Shown: one piece after another, positions 24,293 through 32,672 of the stretch
Layout of the letters: every line of letters starts with the position of its first letter
How positions within the stretch are numbered: position 1 is the first letter of the stretch
Source: RGIG6919 sp045531905
Lineage (GTDB): Bacteria; Bacillota; Clostridia; Lachnospirales; Lachnospiraceae
Assembly (NCBI GenBank): GCA_045531905.1
Contig: JAZSEY010000011.1
Location: 35,494-99,493, forward strand
DNA length: 64,000 nt
Direction: 5' to 3'
Notes under the pieces: model-generated
What the model saw: only the letters and a program-made list of their open reading frames with translations
Databases searched by the model: none
What the model was told of the DNA's origin: nothing
Program-made: the position numbers and the translations under genes

Positions 24293-25921
24293 TCAATTAT
24301 TAACCTTCATCTCTCGTACAATCTTTCTCAACTTCAACACCATCGAAGGTGCCACTGACAACTCATCAATGCCCATACGGACAAATGTTTCTGTAAGTTC
24401 TACATCTGCACCCAGTTCGCCACAGATACCAACCCACTTACCATTCTTATGAGCACTGTCAACCACCATCTGGATCATTTTTAAAATGGCCTTATGATGT
24501 GGTTGATAAAAATCATCCAACTTCTCATTCTGTCTGTCAATTGCAAGGGTATATTGTGTCAAATCATTGGTGCCAATGCTAAAGAAATCAACCAACTCCG
24601 CTAATTCCTCACTAATCATAACTGCCGCCGGGGTCTCTATCATAATTCCCTGTTCCGGAACCTTATATTGAATCCCCTGTGTTTCAAGTTCCTTTTTCAC
24701 TTCATCTACAATAGCATAGATTTGCTGTACCTCCTCCACTGACGTAATCATTGGATACATCACTGAAAGATTCCCATATAAAGAAGCTCGAAACAGTGCT
24801 CGAAGCTGGGTCTTAAAAATATCCGGCTGTTTCAAACATATACGAATGGCACGATAACCCATGGCAGGATTCTCCTCATTTCCAAGATGAAAATAATCCA
24901 CCTGCTTATCCGCACCAATATCTAAGGTTCGAATAATCACCTTTTTTCCAGCCATCATCTGCACAGCTTGTCTATATGCCAGATATTGTTCTTCTTCACT
25001 GGGAAAATCTGTACGGCCCAGATACAAAAACTCACTTCTAAACAAACCAATACCATTTGCATCATTCTCTAACACATAGCCGATATCGCTGACACTTCCG
25101 ATATTAGCAAATATATCAATTTGATGTCCATCTAAAGTAGTATTTTCCTTCCCCTTTAACTCCTGTAATAGCTTTAATTGCTCCTGTTCCTTAAAAATCT
25201 TTGTCTCCGTTTCCCTACAAATGACAGCATCTGGGTCAAAAATAACTTTTCCTTCAAAACCATCCACCACTGCCGTCATTCCGTTTTGCACGTCATCCAA
25301 CTTCAGTGGGACACCCACTAACGCCGGTATATTCATCATACGGGCAAGTATTGCCGTATGCGAATTGGTGGAACCATGAACCGTAACAAATGCAAGTATT
25401 TTATCCTTGTCCATCTGCACCGTCTCACTTGGGCTTAAATCATCTGCCACAACGATAGATGGCTCACCGGCACTCAGGTCAAAATCTTCTTGTCCACTTA
25501 AATTTCGCACCAATCTCTCAGAAATATCCTTGATATCTGCCGCACGGGCTTTCATATAATCATCATCCATGTCAGCAAACATAGCAGAGAAATTGTCTCC
25601 TGTCAGAGCTACAGCATACTCCGCATTTACCATCTCTGTGCGAATCATGTTCTGAATGGAATCCAAATAATCCTCGTCACTAAGCATCATCTGATGCACT
25701 TCAAAGATGGCAGCACTGGCTTCTCCCACCTCTTTTAAGGCTTTATCGTAGAGATTCTGTAACTGAACTTTAGATTTTTCAGAAGCCACAGATACACGAT
25801 TTATTTCTGCCTCAGCATCCTCTATCTTGACGCGCTTGACCTGATAATTATTCTTCTTTAGAACCACTACCTGGCCCATGACGATTCCTTTATATACAGA
25901 TTTCCCTTCAAAACACTGCAT
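24293..25921 (-). CDS. ptsI: Phosphoenolpyruvate-protein phosphotransferase (Enzyme I)
   Basis: 542 residues from the ATG at 25921, after GGAGGC. The phospho-acceptor His is in GSTNSHTAILAR, the PEP-binding stretch is IGTNDLTQYTLAIDR, and the catalytic Cys loop is GICGELGAD. It transfers phosphate from PEP to HPr in the cytoplasm, the first step of PTS sugar uptake. It starts 1 bp after the pyrophosphatase stop and precedes the response regulator by 9 bp. Length is slightly below the usual ~570, with no visible loss of a key motif. Confidence 0.95.
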   Translation of the reverse strand: MQCFEGKSVYKGIVMGQVVVLKKNNYQVKRVKIEDAEAEINRVSVASEKSKVQLQNLYDKALKEVGEASAAIFEVHQMMLSDEDYLDSIQNMIRTEMVNAEYAVALTGDNFSAMFADMDDDYMKARAADIKDISERLVRNLSGQEDFDLSAGEPSIVVADDLSPSETVQMDKDKILAFVTVHGSTNSHTAILARMMNIPALVGVPLKLDDVQNGMTAVVDGFEGKVIFDPDAVICRETETKIFKEQEQLKLLQELKGKENTTLDGHQIDIFANIGSVSDIGYVLENDANGIGLFRSEFLYLGRTDFPSEEEQYLAYRQAVQMMAGKKVIIRTLDIGADKQVDYFHLGNEENPAMGYRAIRICLKQPDIFKTQLRALFRASLYGNLSVMYPMITSVEEVQQIYAIVDEVKKELETQGIQYKVPEQGIMIETPAAVMISEELAELVDFFSIGTNDLTQYTLAIDRQNEKLDDFYQPHHKAILKMIQMVVDSAHKNGKWVGICGELGADVELTETFVRMGIDELSVAPSMVLKLRKIVREMKVNN

Positions 25922-25922
25922 A

Positions 25923-26459
25923 TTATGCCTCCTTAAGAAATACTCTCTTGTAATTCTCAATACACTGCTCAATGATATTCACAGCCTCTGTCGGGCCACC
26001 TAATTCATTTACCACAGTTTCCTTGTGTTCCAAATTCTTATAAATAGAAAAGAAATGCTTTAATTCCTCGAAAATGTGATTTGGCAACTGTTCAATGTCC
26101 GTGTAACCTTTATATGTAGGATCGCTATACGGAATTGCAATAATCTTCTCATCACCCATGCCACCATCAGTCATCTTCATCACACCAATTGGGTAACATC
26201 TAACCAAAGTCATTGGTTGAATGGCTTCTGAACAAAGTACTAACACATCTAACGGATCCTTGTCATCTCCGTATGTTCTTGGAATAAATCCATAATTCAT
26301 CGGATAATGTGTTGCAGTAAATAGTACACGGTCTAATTTCAAAAGTCCTGTTTCCTTATCCAACTCATACTTCATATTGCTACCCTTTGAAATCTCAATG
26401 ACTGCCATAAAATCTGTTGGGTAAATCTTATCTTCTCCAATGTCATGCCAAATATTCAT
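25923..26459 (-). CDS. ppa: Inorganic pyrophosphatase (family I)
   Basis: 178 residues from the ATG at 26459, after AGGAG. The family I signature DDKDPLDVLVL supplies metal-binding Asp residues, and YELDKETGLLKLDRVL and PMNYGFIPRTYGDDKD are the usual neighbours. It hydrolyses PPi to two phosphates, pulling biosynthetic reactions forward. It lies between ptsH and ptsI on the same strand, an unusual position. Expression is therefore probably tied to the PTS genes. Confidence 0.94.
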   Translation of the reverse strand: MNIWHDIGEDKIYPTDFMAVIEISKGSNMKYELDKETGLLKLDRVLFTATHYPMNYGFIPRTYGDDKDPLDVLVLCSEAIQPMTLVRCYPIGVMKMTDGGMGDEKIIAIPYSDPTYKGYTDIEQLPNHIFEELKHFFSIYKNLEHKETVVNELGGPTEAVNIIEQCIENYKRVFLKEA

Positions 26460-26515
26460 AAAATAATCTCCTTTTATCTTATTGGGCCAGACAAATAGTC
26501 TGGCCAATAATTGTA

Positions 26516-26773
26516 TTATATGTTCTTTTCAAAAAATGCTTTTATGTTCTCAAAAGCAGTATCTTCATCCGTACCTTCCACAGTCACTTCTACAGTCTGT
26601 CCTTTTTTAGCACCAAGACTCATGATTGCCATCAGCTTCGTCGCTTCCGCAGACTTCCCATTCACATGTAGAGTAACCTTACTGTGATAAGTTTTCGCTT
26701 CTTTTACAAGCGCTCCTGCCGGTCTTGCGTGAATTCCCACTTCATCCTGAATTACATGATTAAATGCTTTCAT
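26516..26773 (-). CDS. ptsH: HPr-like phosphocarrier protein
   Basis: 85 residues from the ATG at 26773, 8 bases after GGAAGGG. His15 in GIHARPAG is the acceptor of phosphate from Enzyme I. The segment around residue 46 reads SAEATKLMAIMSLG, so the regulatory Ser46 of classical HPr is Lys46. This protein should carry phosphate but not be a substrate of HPr kinase or a CcpA cofactor through Ser46. It is the first gene of the ptsH-ppa-ptsI run, with an extended -10 close upstream. The same replacement is common in Lachnospiraceae as far as I recall. Confidence 0.92.
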   Translation of the reverse strand: MKAFNHVIQDEVGIHARPAGALVKEAKTYHSKVTLHVNGKSAEATKLMAIMSLGAKKGQTVEVTVEGTDEDTAFENIKAFFEKNI

Positions 26774-26788
26774 AGTATGCACCCTTCC

Positions 26789-26794
26789 ATTGTA
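26789..26794 (-). promoter_or_regulatory. Extended -10 upstream of ptsH
   Basis: TGTTACAAT on the minus strand (-10 TACAAT at 26794-26789), with a poor -35 17 bp upstream. The leader would be under 15 nt. Confidence 0.5.
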
Positions 26795-26814
26795 ACAAAT
26801 TGTCCTTCATGAAC

Positions 26815-26850
26815 AAAGACACTCTCTAGTATCTCCTAGAGAATGTCTTT
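26815..26850. terminator. Hairpin between pyrD and ptsH
   Basis: 15-nt arms with one mismatch (26815-26829 with 26836-26850). On the minus strand it is followed by only TCTTTG, so termination of pyrD read-through into ptsH may be partial; the plus side has a better T-run. Confidence 0.6.
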
Positions 26851-26862
26851 TTATGCATAGCA

Positions 26863-27765
26863 TTATTTCACGCAACCAATAATTTCATTGATGTCTTCAA
26901 TGCCTTTATCCTTCATGAACTTTTCAATGCCATCTACCACTTTCATTGTGGCAGCCGGGTCATGGAAATTCGCAGTTCCCACAGAGACTGCTGTGGCACC
27001 TGCCATCATAAATTCGATAGCATCCTCAGCACACATGATACCACCCATACCGATAAGCGGAAGTTTTACAGCATTTGCCACTTGGTATACCATTCGTACG
27101 GCAATTGGCTTAATCGCAGGACCTGACACACCACCTGTTTTATTTGCCACTGCAAAAGCACGTCTGTGAATGTCAATCTTCATTCCCGTTAATGTATTTA
27201 TCAATGACAATGCATCTGCACCGCCTGCCTCTGCTGCTCTCGCCATTTCAGTGATATCTGTTACATTTGGACTCAGTTTCATGATAATAGGCTGTTTTGC
27301 AACCTTTTTTACTGCCTTTGTAATCTCTTCCAATGCTGCTGGATTCTGTCCAAAAGCAATTCCACCCTCTTTTACATTTGGGCAGGAAACATTGATTTCT
27401 AATAAATCTACCTTCTCAGAAGCCAGTCTCTCAACTACCTCAACATAATCAGTGATACTTTTACCACAAACATTTACAATAATGTTTGTATCGTAGTCCT
27501 GTAAAAATGGAATGTCTCTCTCACAGAACAAATCAATACCAGGATTCTGTAATCCTACTGCATTCATCATGCCACCATAAGTCTCAGCGATACGTGGTGT
27601 TGGATTGCCCGGCCAAGGTATATTTGCAACACCCTTTGTTGTCACAGCACCAAGCCTATTCAAATCCACAAAATCACAGAACTCTGCACCGGAACCAAAC
27701 GTACCGGACGCCACAGTCACAGGATTCTTAAATGTAACACCTGCAATCTTTACGGAAGTATTCAT
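26863..27765 (-). CDS. pyrD: Dihydroorotate dehydrogenase, catalytic subunit (class 1B)
   Basis: 300 residues, FMN-binding TIM barrel. VASGTFGSG and NVSCPNVKEGG (catalytic Cys region) and the GMGGIMCAEDA phosphate-binding loop are visible. It oxidises dihydroorotate to orotate, passing electrons via PyrK to NAD+. Its ATG overlaps the pyrK stop by 1 bp, so the subunits are translated together. It is the last gene of pyrC-pyrF-pyrK-pyrD, with a hairpin downstream. Confidence 0.96.
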   Translation of the reverse strand: MNTSVKIAGVTFKNPVTVASGTFGSGAEFCDFVDLNRLGAVTTKGVANIPWPGNPTPRIAETYGGMMNAVGLQNPGIDLFCERDIPFLQDYDTNIIVNVCGKSITDYVEVVERLASEKVDLLEINVSCPNVKEGGIAFGQNPAALEEITKAVKKVAKQPIIMKLSPNVTDITEMARAAEAGGADALSLINTLTGMKIDIHRRAFAVANKTGGVSGPAIKPIAVRMVYQVANAVKLPLIGMGGIMCAEDAIEFMMAGATAVSVGTANFHDPAATMKVVDGIEKFMKDKGIEDINEIIGCVK

Positions 27766-28529
27766 TATAGTTCCACCTCCTCAGCAAAAAATACAGGACC
27801 ATCCTTACAAATTCTCTTATTGTTCACGTTAGAATGTGCATCCTTTTCCTTTGTTTTACACACACAAGCCAGACATGCGCCAATACCACAGGCCATCTTT
27901 TCTTCTAAAGAAAGCTGTGCTTCTATTCCATTGGCCAGAGCATATTCCTTGATTGCACGAAGCATCGGTGTAGGGCCACAGGCATAAATCACATCACCTG
28001 TAATCGCACACTCACGGATTGCGTCCAAAACTGTACCCTTTGTACCGTGTTTGCCATCTTCACTGGCAATATACACATCACCATATGCTGTAAATTCATT
28101 ATCCAAAAACAACTCATCACGGTAACCAAGGACTATTGACTTTTCGCAATCTAAAGTCTTTGCCAACTGGAGCATTGGTGGAATACCAATACCACCACCG
28201 ATTAAAATTGCCTTCTTATCTCTAAGGGTAAATCCATTTCCCAAAGGTCCCATTACAGAAATCATATCTCCTGCATGGTAATTTGAGAATTCCTCTGTAC
28301 CAGCACCCACGACTCTATACACCAGACGCAATGTGCCATTTTCCTTATCAATCTCACAAATGCTGATTGGTCTTGGAAGCAGTTTTGAGCCGTCCTTTGT
28401 ATAAAGAGCAACAAACTGTCCCGGCTTTGCAGCCTTCGCAATCTCAGCGGCATCTAAAAGCATACTGAACACACCAGTTCCAATCTGCTCCTGACGCAAT
28501 ATCTTTACTGTCATCTTACTTGAACTCAT
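27765..28529 (-). CDS. pyrK: Dihydroorotate dehydrogenase, electron transfer subunit
   Basis: 254 residues. FAD-binding barrel with RPISICE, NAD domain with GGGIGIPPML, and C-terminal 2Fe-2S cysteines in CGIGACLACVCK plus a later Cys in KRICKDGPVF. It shuttles electrons from PyrD FMN to NAD+. The ATG at 28529 follows AAGGTG. The 1-bp overlap with pyrD confirms the class 1B heterotetramer. Confidence 0.96.
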   Translation of the reverse strand: MSSSKMTVKILRQEQIGTGVFSMLLDAAEIAKAAKPGQFVALYTKDGSKLLPRPISICEIDKENGTLRLVYRVVGAGTEEFSNYHAGDMISVMGPLGNGFTLRDKKAILIGGGIGIPPMLQLAKTLDCEKSIVLGYRDELFLDNEFTAYGDVYIASEDGKHGTKGTVLDAIRECAITGDVIYACGPTPMLRAIKEYALANGIEAQLSLEEKMACGIGACLACVCKTKEKDAHSNVNNKRICKDGPVFFAEEVEL

Positions 28530-28561
28530 ACATTCACCTTCATTTTCTTATCGTAGTATGT

Positions 28562-29488
28562 TTATTTCTTTGCCATTGCTCCTGCAATATCCTCAATCAT
28601 GTCAATAGTAGCCTGTCTGGAAGCATCTGCAAAATTCTCAGCACCAAACTTAGCGTACTTCTCCTGCTTATAAGCAGCAATGATACCTCTTGATGAGTTT
28701 ACAATTGCACCTAAGCCGTCTTCGTTGAAGTAATGTACCAAATCCTCAGCCTTTCCACCCTGTGCACCATAACCAGGTACAAGAATATATGTCTTTGGCA
28801 TTAATTTACGGAGCACCTTACCCATCTCAGGATATGTAGCACCAACTACACAGCCAACATAGCTATAGGAATCTCCCATGCACTCTGAGCCCCATTCATT
28901 TACCTTCTGAGCAACCATCTCATAAAGTGGCTTACCATCCACTAACTGATCCTGGAACTCGCCGGAAGAAGGATTAGAGGTCTTAACCAATACGAAAATA
29001 CCTTTCTTCTCTTCCTTACATACATCCACAAATGGCTTAATACCATCTGTACCCAAATATGGATTCACAGTTGCAAAATCTTCATCAAATCCAGCATAGG
29101 TCTTAGAGCCAACCTGCACCTTACCAAGATGTCCTACTGCGTAAGCTGCCGATGTGGAACCGATATCACCACGCTTCACATCACCGATAATCACTAAATC
29201 CTTACTCTTAGCATAGTCTACAGTCTTCTTAAATGCCATGACACCTTCTACACCAAACTGCTCATACATAGCAATCTGTGGCTTAACTGCAGGAATCAAA
29301 TCATAGGTTGTATCAATAATTGCCTTGTTAAACTGCCAAATAGCCTCTGCTGCACCTGCCAATGTCTCACCATATTCAGCATAAACAGCCTGCTTGATGT
29401 GTTCCGGTACATAATCAAGCATAGGATCTAAGCCCACTACTACTGGTGCGTTTAAAGTTGCAATTTTGTTTACTAATTTGTTAATCAT
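28562..29488 (-). CDS. pyrF: Orotidine 5'-phosphate decarboxylase (type 2)
   Basis: 308 residues, longer than the ~240-residue type 1 enzyme and typical of type 2. The catalytic Lys/Asp motif is DVKRGDIGSTSAAYA, VVGLDPMLDYVP lies at the N-terminus and VPGYGAQGG near the C-terminus. It decarboxylates OMP to UMP, the last step of de novo pyrimidine synthesis. It lies between pyrC and pyrK in the cluster, with AGGAGG upstream of the ATG. Confidence 0.95.
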   Translation of the reverse strand: MINKLVNKIATLNAPVVVGLDPMLDYVPEHIKQAVYAEYGETLAGAAEAIWQFNKAIIDTTYDLIPAVKPQIAMYEQFGVEGVMAFKKTVDYAKSKDLVIIGDVKRGDIGSTSAAYAVGHLGKVQVGSKTYAGFDEDFATVNPYLGTDGIKPFVDVCKEEKKGIFVLVKTSNPSSGEFQDQLVDGKPLYEMVAQKVNEWGSECMGDSYSYVGCVVGATYPEMGKVLRKLMPKTYILVPGYGAQGGKAEDLVHYFNEDGLGAIVNSSRGIIAAYKQEKYAKFGAENFADASRQATIDMIEDIAGAMAKK

Positions 29489-29537
29489 GTATATATCCTC
29501 CTAGTTTGTTATCAATGTTACGTGCTTTTGTCTACCA

Positions 29538-30827
29538 CTATTCTTTTGTTCTATCGTATACGATTTTTCCTTCAAAAATAGTGTTCGCCACCTGTCCTTT
29601 CAACACCTTGCCTCCATAAGGAGTATTCTTTCCTTTAGATGCAAATGCTTCCGGCTTTACTTCATACTCCGTATTCGGATCAAAAATGACAATATCTGCA
29701 AGCTTACCCACAGACAAATCGCCTCTGTCAAGTTCACCAATTCGAACTGCCGGATTGTAGCTCATCTTTTCTGCCATCTGCAATGGTGTTAAAATTCCTG
29801 TATCTACCAATGCGGTATAAGTCAAGGATGCACTGGTTTCCAATCCTACAATTCCAAATGGTGCTTTATCAAAGTACTGTGCCTTTTCTTCTGCTCCATG
29901 CGGTGCATGATCCGTAGAAATCATTTCCATAGTACCATCCTGTAAGCCCTCAATTAACGCCTTGACGTCTTCTTCTGTTCGAAGTGGTGGATTCATCTTA
30001 TAATTAGAATCAGCTTCTACTATATCTGCATCTGTCAAAGTAAAATGATGCGGACAAACCTCTGCAGTTACATCAATTCCCATCTTCTTTGCCATTCTGA
30101 CAAGTTCTACAACACCTTTCGTAGAACAATGACATAAATGCAACTTACAACCTGTCTCATTTGCAAGGAAAATATCTCTTGCAGTAATAATGTCTTCTAC
30201 TGCATTGTATATACCTGATACATCGTATTTTTCTGATGCCACGCCAGCATTCAAGACACCTTTTCCTACCAAATCCTTATCTTCACAATGAGCCATTACA
30301 ACAACGTCTAATAAGGTTGCCTGTTTCAAGGACTCCATGTAAAGGTTTACATCCATAACGCTTTTTCCATCCTCACTAAATGCTACCGCCCCAGCATCTG
30401 CCATGGCTTTCATAGGAGTTAATTCTTTCCCTTCCATGCCCATAGTAATGGCACTTAACTGACGAACATTACACAAACCGATTGTCTTCGCCTTATTCTG
30501 AATATATTCTAATGTCTCAACACTATCTACCACCGGTTTCGTGTTTGGCATGGCACAAACTGTGGTCACACCACCACGGGCAGCAGCCTTTGAACCGGTT
30601 TCAATATCTTCCTTATAGGTAAGTCCTGGATCACGAAAATGCACATGCAAATCCACAAATCCTGGCATAACCCACTTGCCAGTTGCATCAATAACCGTTG
30701 CATCATCCCATGAACTTACTTCAGTTGGACACTCAACAATTCTGGAATCTGATACATAAATATCCTTTACTACATCTTCCGCTGTAGCTGGATTTAATAC
30801 TCTTCCGTTTTTAATGATTATTTTCAT
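29538..30827 (-). CDS. pyrC: Dihydroorotase
   Basis: 429 residues, metal-dependent amidohydrolase. Zinc ligands are visible in DLHVHFRDPG, HCED and HLCH, and the catalytic Asp in STDHAPH. It cyclises carbamoyl-aspartate to dihydroorotate. It is the first gene of the pyrC-pyrF-pyrK-pyrD unit. The short leader (about 20 nt) leaves no space for a PyrR attenuator, so control by transcription attenuation within this leader is not supported. pyrB, carAB and pyrE are not in the window. Confidence 0.95.
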   Translation of the reverse strand: MKIIIKNGRVLNPATAEDVVKDIYVSDSRIVECPTEVSSWDDATVIDATGKWVMPGFVDLHVHFRDPGLTYKEDIETGSKAAARGGVTTVCAMPNTKPVVDSVETLEYIQNKAKTIGLCNVRQLSAITMGMEGKELTPMKAMADAGAVAFSEDGKSVMDVNLYMESLKQATLLDVVVMAHCEDKDLVGKGVLNAGVASEKYDVSGIYNAVEDIITARDIFLANETGCKLHLCHCSTKGVVELVRMAKKMGIDVTAEVCPHHFTLTDADIVEADSNYKMNPPLRTEEDVKALIEGLQDGTMEMISTDHAPHGAEEKAQYFDKAPFGIVGLETSASLTYTALVDTGILTPLQMAEKMSYNPAVRIGELDRGDLSVGKLADIVIFDPNTEYEVKPEAFASKGKNTPYGGKVLKGQVANTIFEGKIVYDRTKE

Positions 30828-30855
30828 AATAAATACCTCGCATTTCCATCATTTT

Positions 30856-30884
30856 AGTATAGCATTTACTGTATTGTTATTCAA
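30856..30884 (-). promoter_or_regulatory. Promoter of the pyrCFKD unit
   Basis: TTGAAT (30884-30879), 17-bp spacer, TATACT (30861-30856) with an extended TG. The start site lies about 20 nt before the pyrC start codon. Confidence 0.75.
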
Positions 30885-30893
30885 CAAAAATGA

Positions 30894-31835
30894 CTATCTG
30901 CTTGGATAAATTGCAATCCTTTTTAACAAAGCCTTTTGGTAATTACCTTCTATCACAGTTTCTAACTGCACAGTATTATTCTCCTCACGCACAATGGCAC
31001 TATACTGATAAGTAATCATATCTTTTTCATATTGAATATTAATATAAATCACATGATTATCATGATATAGAATATTTAAACTCGCTCCTGGATAATCTGT
31101 ATTTAACTTTGCCATAATCTCATCTGCACCACTATATTGTGAAAAACGATCTGGGGAGATTACCACAGCGCCATATTCAAAGAACCCATTGTTATAGAAC
31201 ATATCATAACTCTTTACTGTTTGTCCCTTCGACTCATCATTTTCAAGCATAGCATCATTCGTAATTTCATAAGCCTTTAATTGTCCATCCTCGTAACGAA
31301 TATCTCCAAGTCCCGAAGCACTATGCTTCTTTGGTGTATAGTTCTCCACTGACCAAAAATAAGTCAGATTACCTGTTAAATATGCTTTCTGGGCCACCAA
31401 ATAGTTCCGATCTTCAAATTCCCATATCTCCACATTGTCAACTACACCGCTAAAATCCTCTGCAGCAAGTTGAACGCCTCTCGAATCTACATACCATAAT
31501 TGTCCGTAAATATTCTCCTGCTCGTCAATGGGCCCCATCAGTTTCTCACCGCTAATCACAAACATTTCATGAATACCGTCATGATTAAAATCACCATAAA
31601 ATGACTGCAACACATCTGCATCATTCTTTTCTGAAAACATATATAATAAATCCTTCTTGGGATAATCACCTACTATTGGGGTTGCAGTGGCGTTACTACT
31701 TGTACTTTGCTCCACGGTAATGCTAATTGTTAAATCCTCATTCTGCGAATCATTACCTTCCACACTAATCAATGTACAACCAGAAAGGATACCCATAAGT
31801 CCTATTAACAAAACGGTTATAATTCTTCGTTCCAA
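30894..31835 (-). CDS. Lipoprotein with FG-GAP-like segment
   Basis: 313 residues from a TTG start at 31835, with GGGAGAG 6 bases before. The signal ends in lipobox LSGC, so it should be lipid-anchored to the outer membrane face. YGDFNHDGIHEMFVISG is an FG-GAP/VCBS-like calcium loop, but only one is clear. The rest has no family I recognise. It overlaps the end of yigZ by 19 bp and is probably translated with it. Role unknown. Confidence 0.7.
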   Translation of the reverse strand: MERRIITVLLIGLMGILSGCTLISVEGNDSQNEDLTISITVEQSTSSNATATPIVGDYPKKDLLYMFSEKNDADVLQSFYGDFNHDGIHEMFVISGEKLMGPIDEQENIYGQLWYVDSRGVQLAAEDFSGVVDNVEIWEFEDRNYLVAQKAYLTGNLTYFWSVENYTPKKHSASGLGDIRYEDGQLKAYEITNDAMLENDESKGQTVKSYDMFYNNGFFEYGAVVISPDRFSQYSGADEIMAKLNTDYPGASLNILYHDNHVIYINIQYEKDMITYQYSAIVREENNTVQLETVIEGNYQKALLKRIAIYPSR

Positions 31836-32449
31836 TATATCTCTCCCTTTCTATGCAGTTTCACTCTCGCTGCAGTTGCCTCCGTAATCTTCTTTTCCAC
31901 ATAGTCTAATACATCTACCGGAATGTATACCCGTATCTGTACCGCATCCGTATACACAGTATCCGCAATCGGAATCGATTCATTTCCCAATATGTACTGA
32001 ATTTTTCCAAAGTCAGTGTAATCACATTGCATCTCAACCTGTTCTACTAATTGCATCAACACAACCTTTGATGCATCTAATCCCTTTTGCGCTGCTTCCG
32101 TGTAAGCACGTACCAAACCACCTGTGCCTAACAGCGTTCCACCAAAATATCGGGTCACAACAATGCAGATATTACGCACCTCTGAGCCTTTAATGACTTC
32201 CAAAATAGGCTTTCCTGCAGTTCCCTGTGGCTCGCCATCATCACTAAAACGTAGCATAGGCATGTCCACACCAATTGAAAAAGCGTAGCAGTTATGTCTT
32301 GCATCATAGTGCTTCTTTTTTATAGACTCAACAAAGGCATAGGCATCGTCTTCTGTTTCCACTGATTGTACGTAAGCGATAAATCGTGATTTTTTTTCAA
32401 TAATCTCTGCTGTATTTCCTTCCAGTAATGTCTTGTACTCTTTTTGCAT
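31817..32449 (-). CDS. yigZ: YigZ/IMPACT family protein
   Basis: 210 residues from the ATG at 32449, after GGAG; an ATG at 32461 has no ribosome site. The N-terminal UPF0029 domain has RYFGGTLLGTGGLVRAYTEA, the family signature, and KKSRFIAYV is its usual start. A smaller ferredoxin-like C-terminal domain follows. Homologues relate to eukaryotic IMPACT, a Gcn2 regulator; the bacterial role is not settled. It shares its 3' end with the lipoprotein gene. Confidence 0.9.
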   Translation of the reverse strand: MQKEYKTLLEGNTAEIIEKKSRFIAYVQSVETEDDAYAFVESIKKKHYDARHNCYAFSIGVDMPMLRFSDDGEPQGTAGKPILEVIKGSEVRNICIVVTRYFGGTLLGTGGLVRAYTEAAQKGLDASKVVLMQLVEQVEMQCDYTDFGKIQYILGNESIPIADTVYTDAVQIRVYIPVDVLDYVEKKITEATAARVKLHRKGEIYWNEEL

Positions 32450-32611
32450 ATATGTCTCCATTTACAACAATGTTTCATCAACTAACGCTTCTGTTTAGTA
32501 TAGCATATTCCATACCTTTCCGAAAAGTATAATCTTCGCAATTCAATCCTATACTATTCTTACATATTTATTAAATCCAATTTTGCTCTTTATTTTAGAG
32601 AAGGCATTTGC

Positions 32612-32617
32612 TATAAT
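32612..32617 (+). promoter_or_regulatory. Extended -10 promoter of the PBP1A gene
   Basis: Perfect TATAAT (32612-32617) with TGC in the extended position. No good -35. AAGGCAT/ATGCCTT arms flank it. Confidence 0.55.
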
Positions 32618-32672
32618 ATATGAATGGTTTATCCATGCCTTTAGGATGGAACAAAAAAAGGAGGAATCATCC

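Noticed and set aside
27170..27448. Plus-strand ORFs inside pyrD and similar long antisense frames across the window
   Set aside because: They mirror codon structure of well-supported minus-strand genes, lack ribosome sites and match no family.
29489..29537. Riboswitch or attenuator between pyrC and pyrF
   Set aside because: No stem followed by a T-run and no known aptamer core could be read.
30828..30893. PyrR-binding loop in the pyr leader
   Set aside because: The promoter leaves about 20 nt before pyrC, too short for a PyrR attenuator.
32602..32645. Inverted repeat AAGGCAT/ATGCCTT around the PBP1A -10 as an operator
   Set aside because: Arms are 7 bp and widely spaced; probably chance in AT-rich sequence. 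Noted only in the promoter entry.
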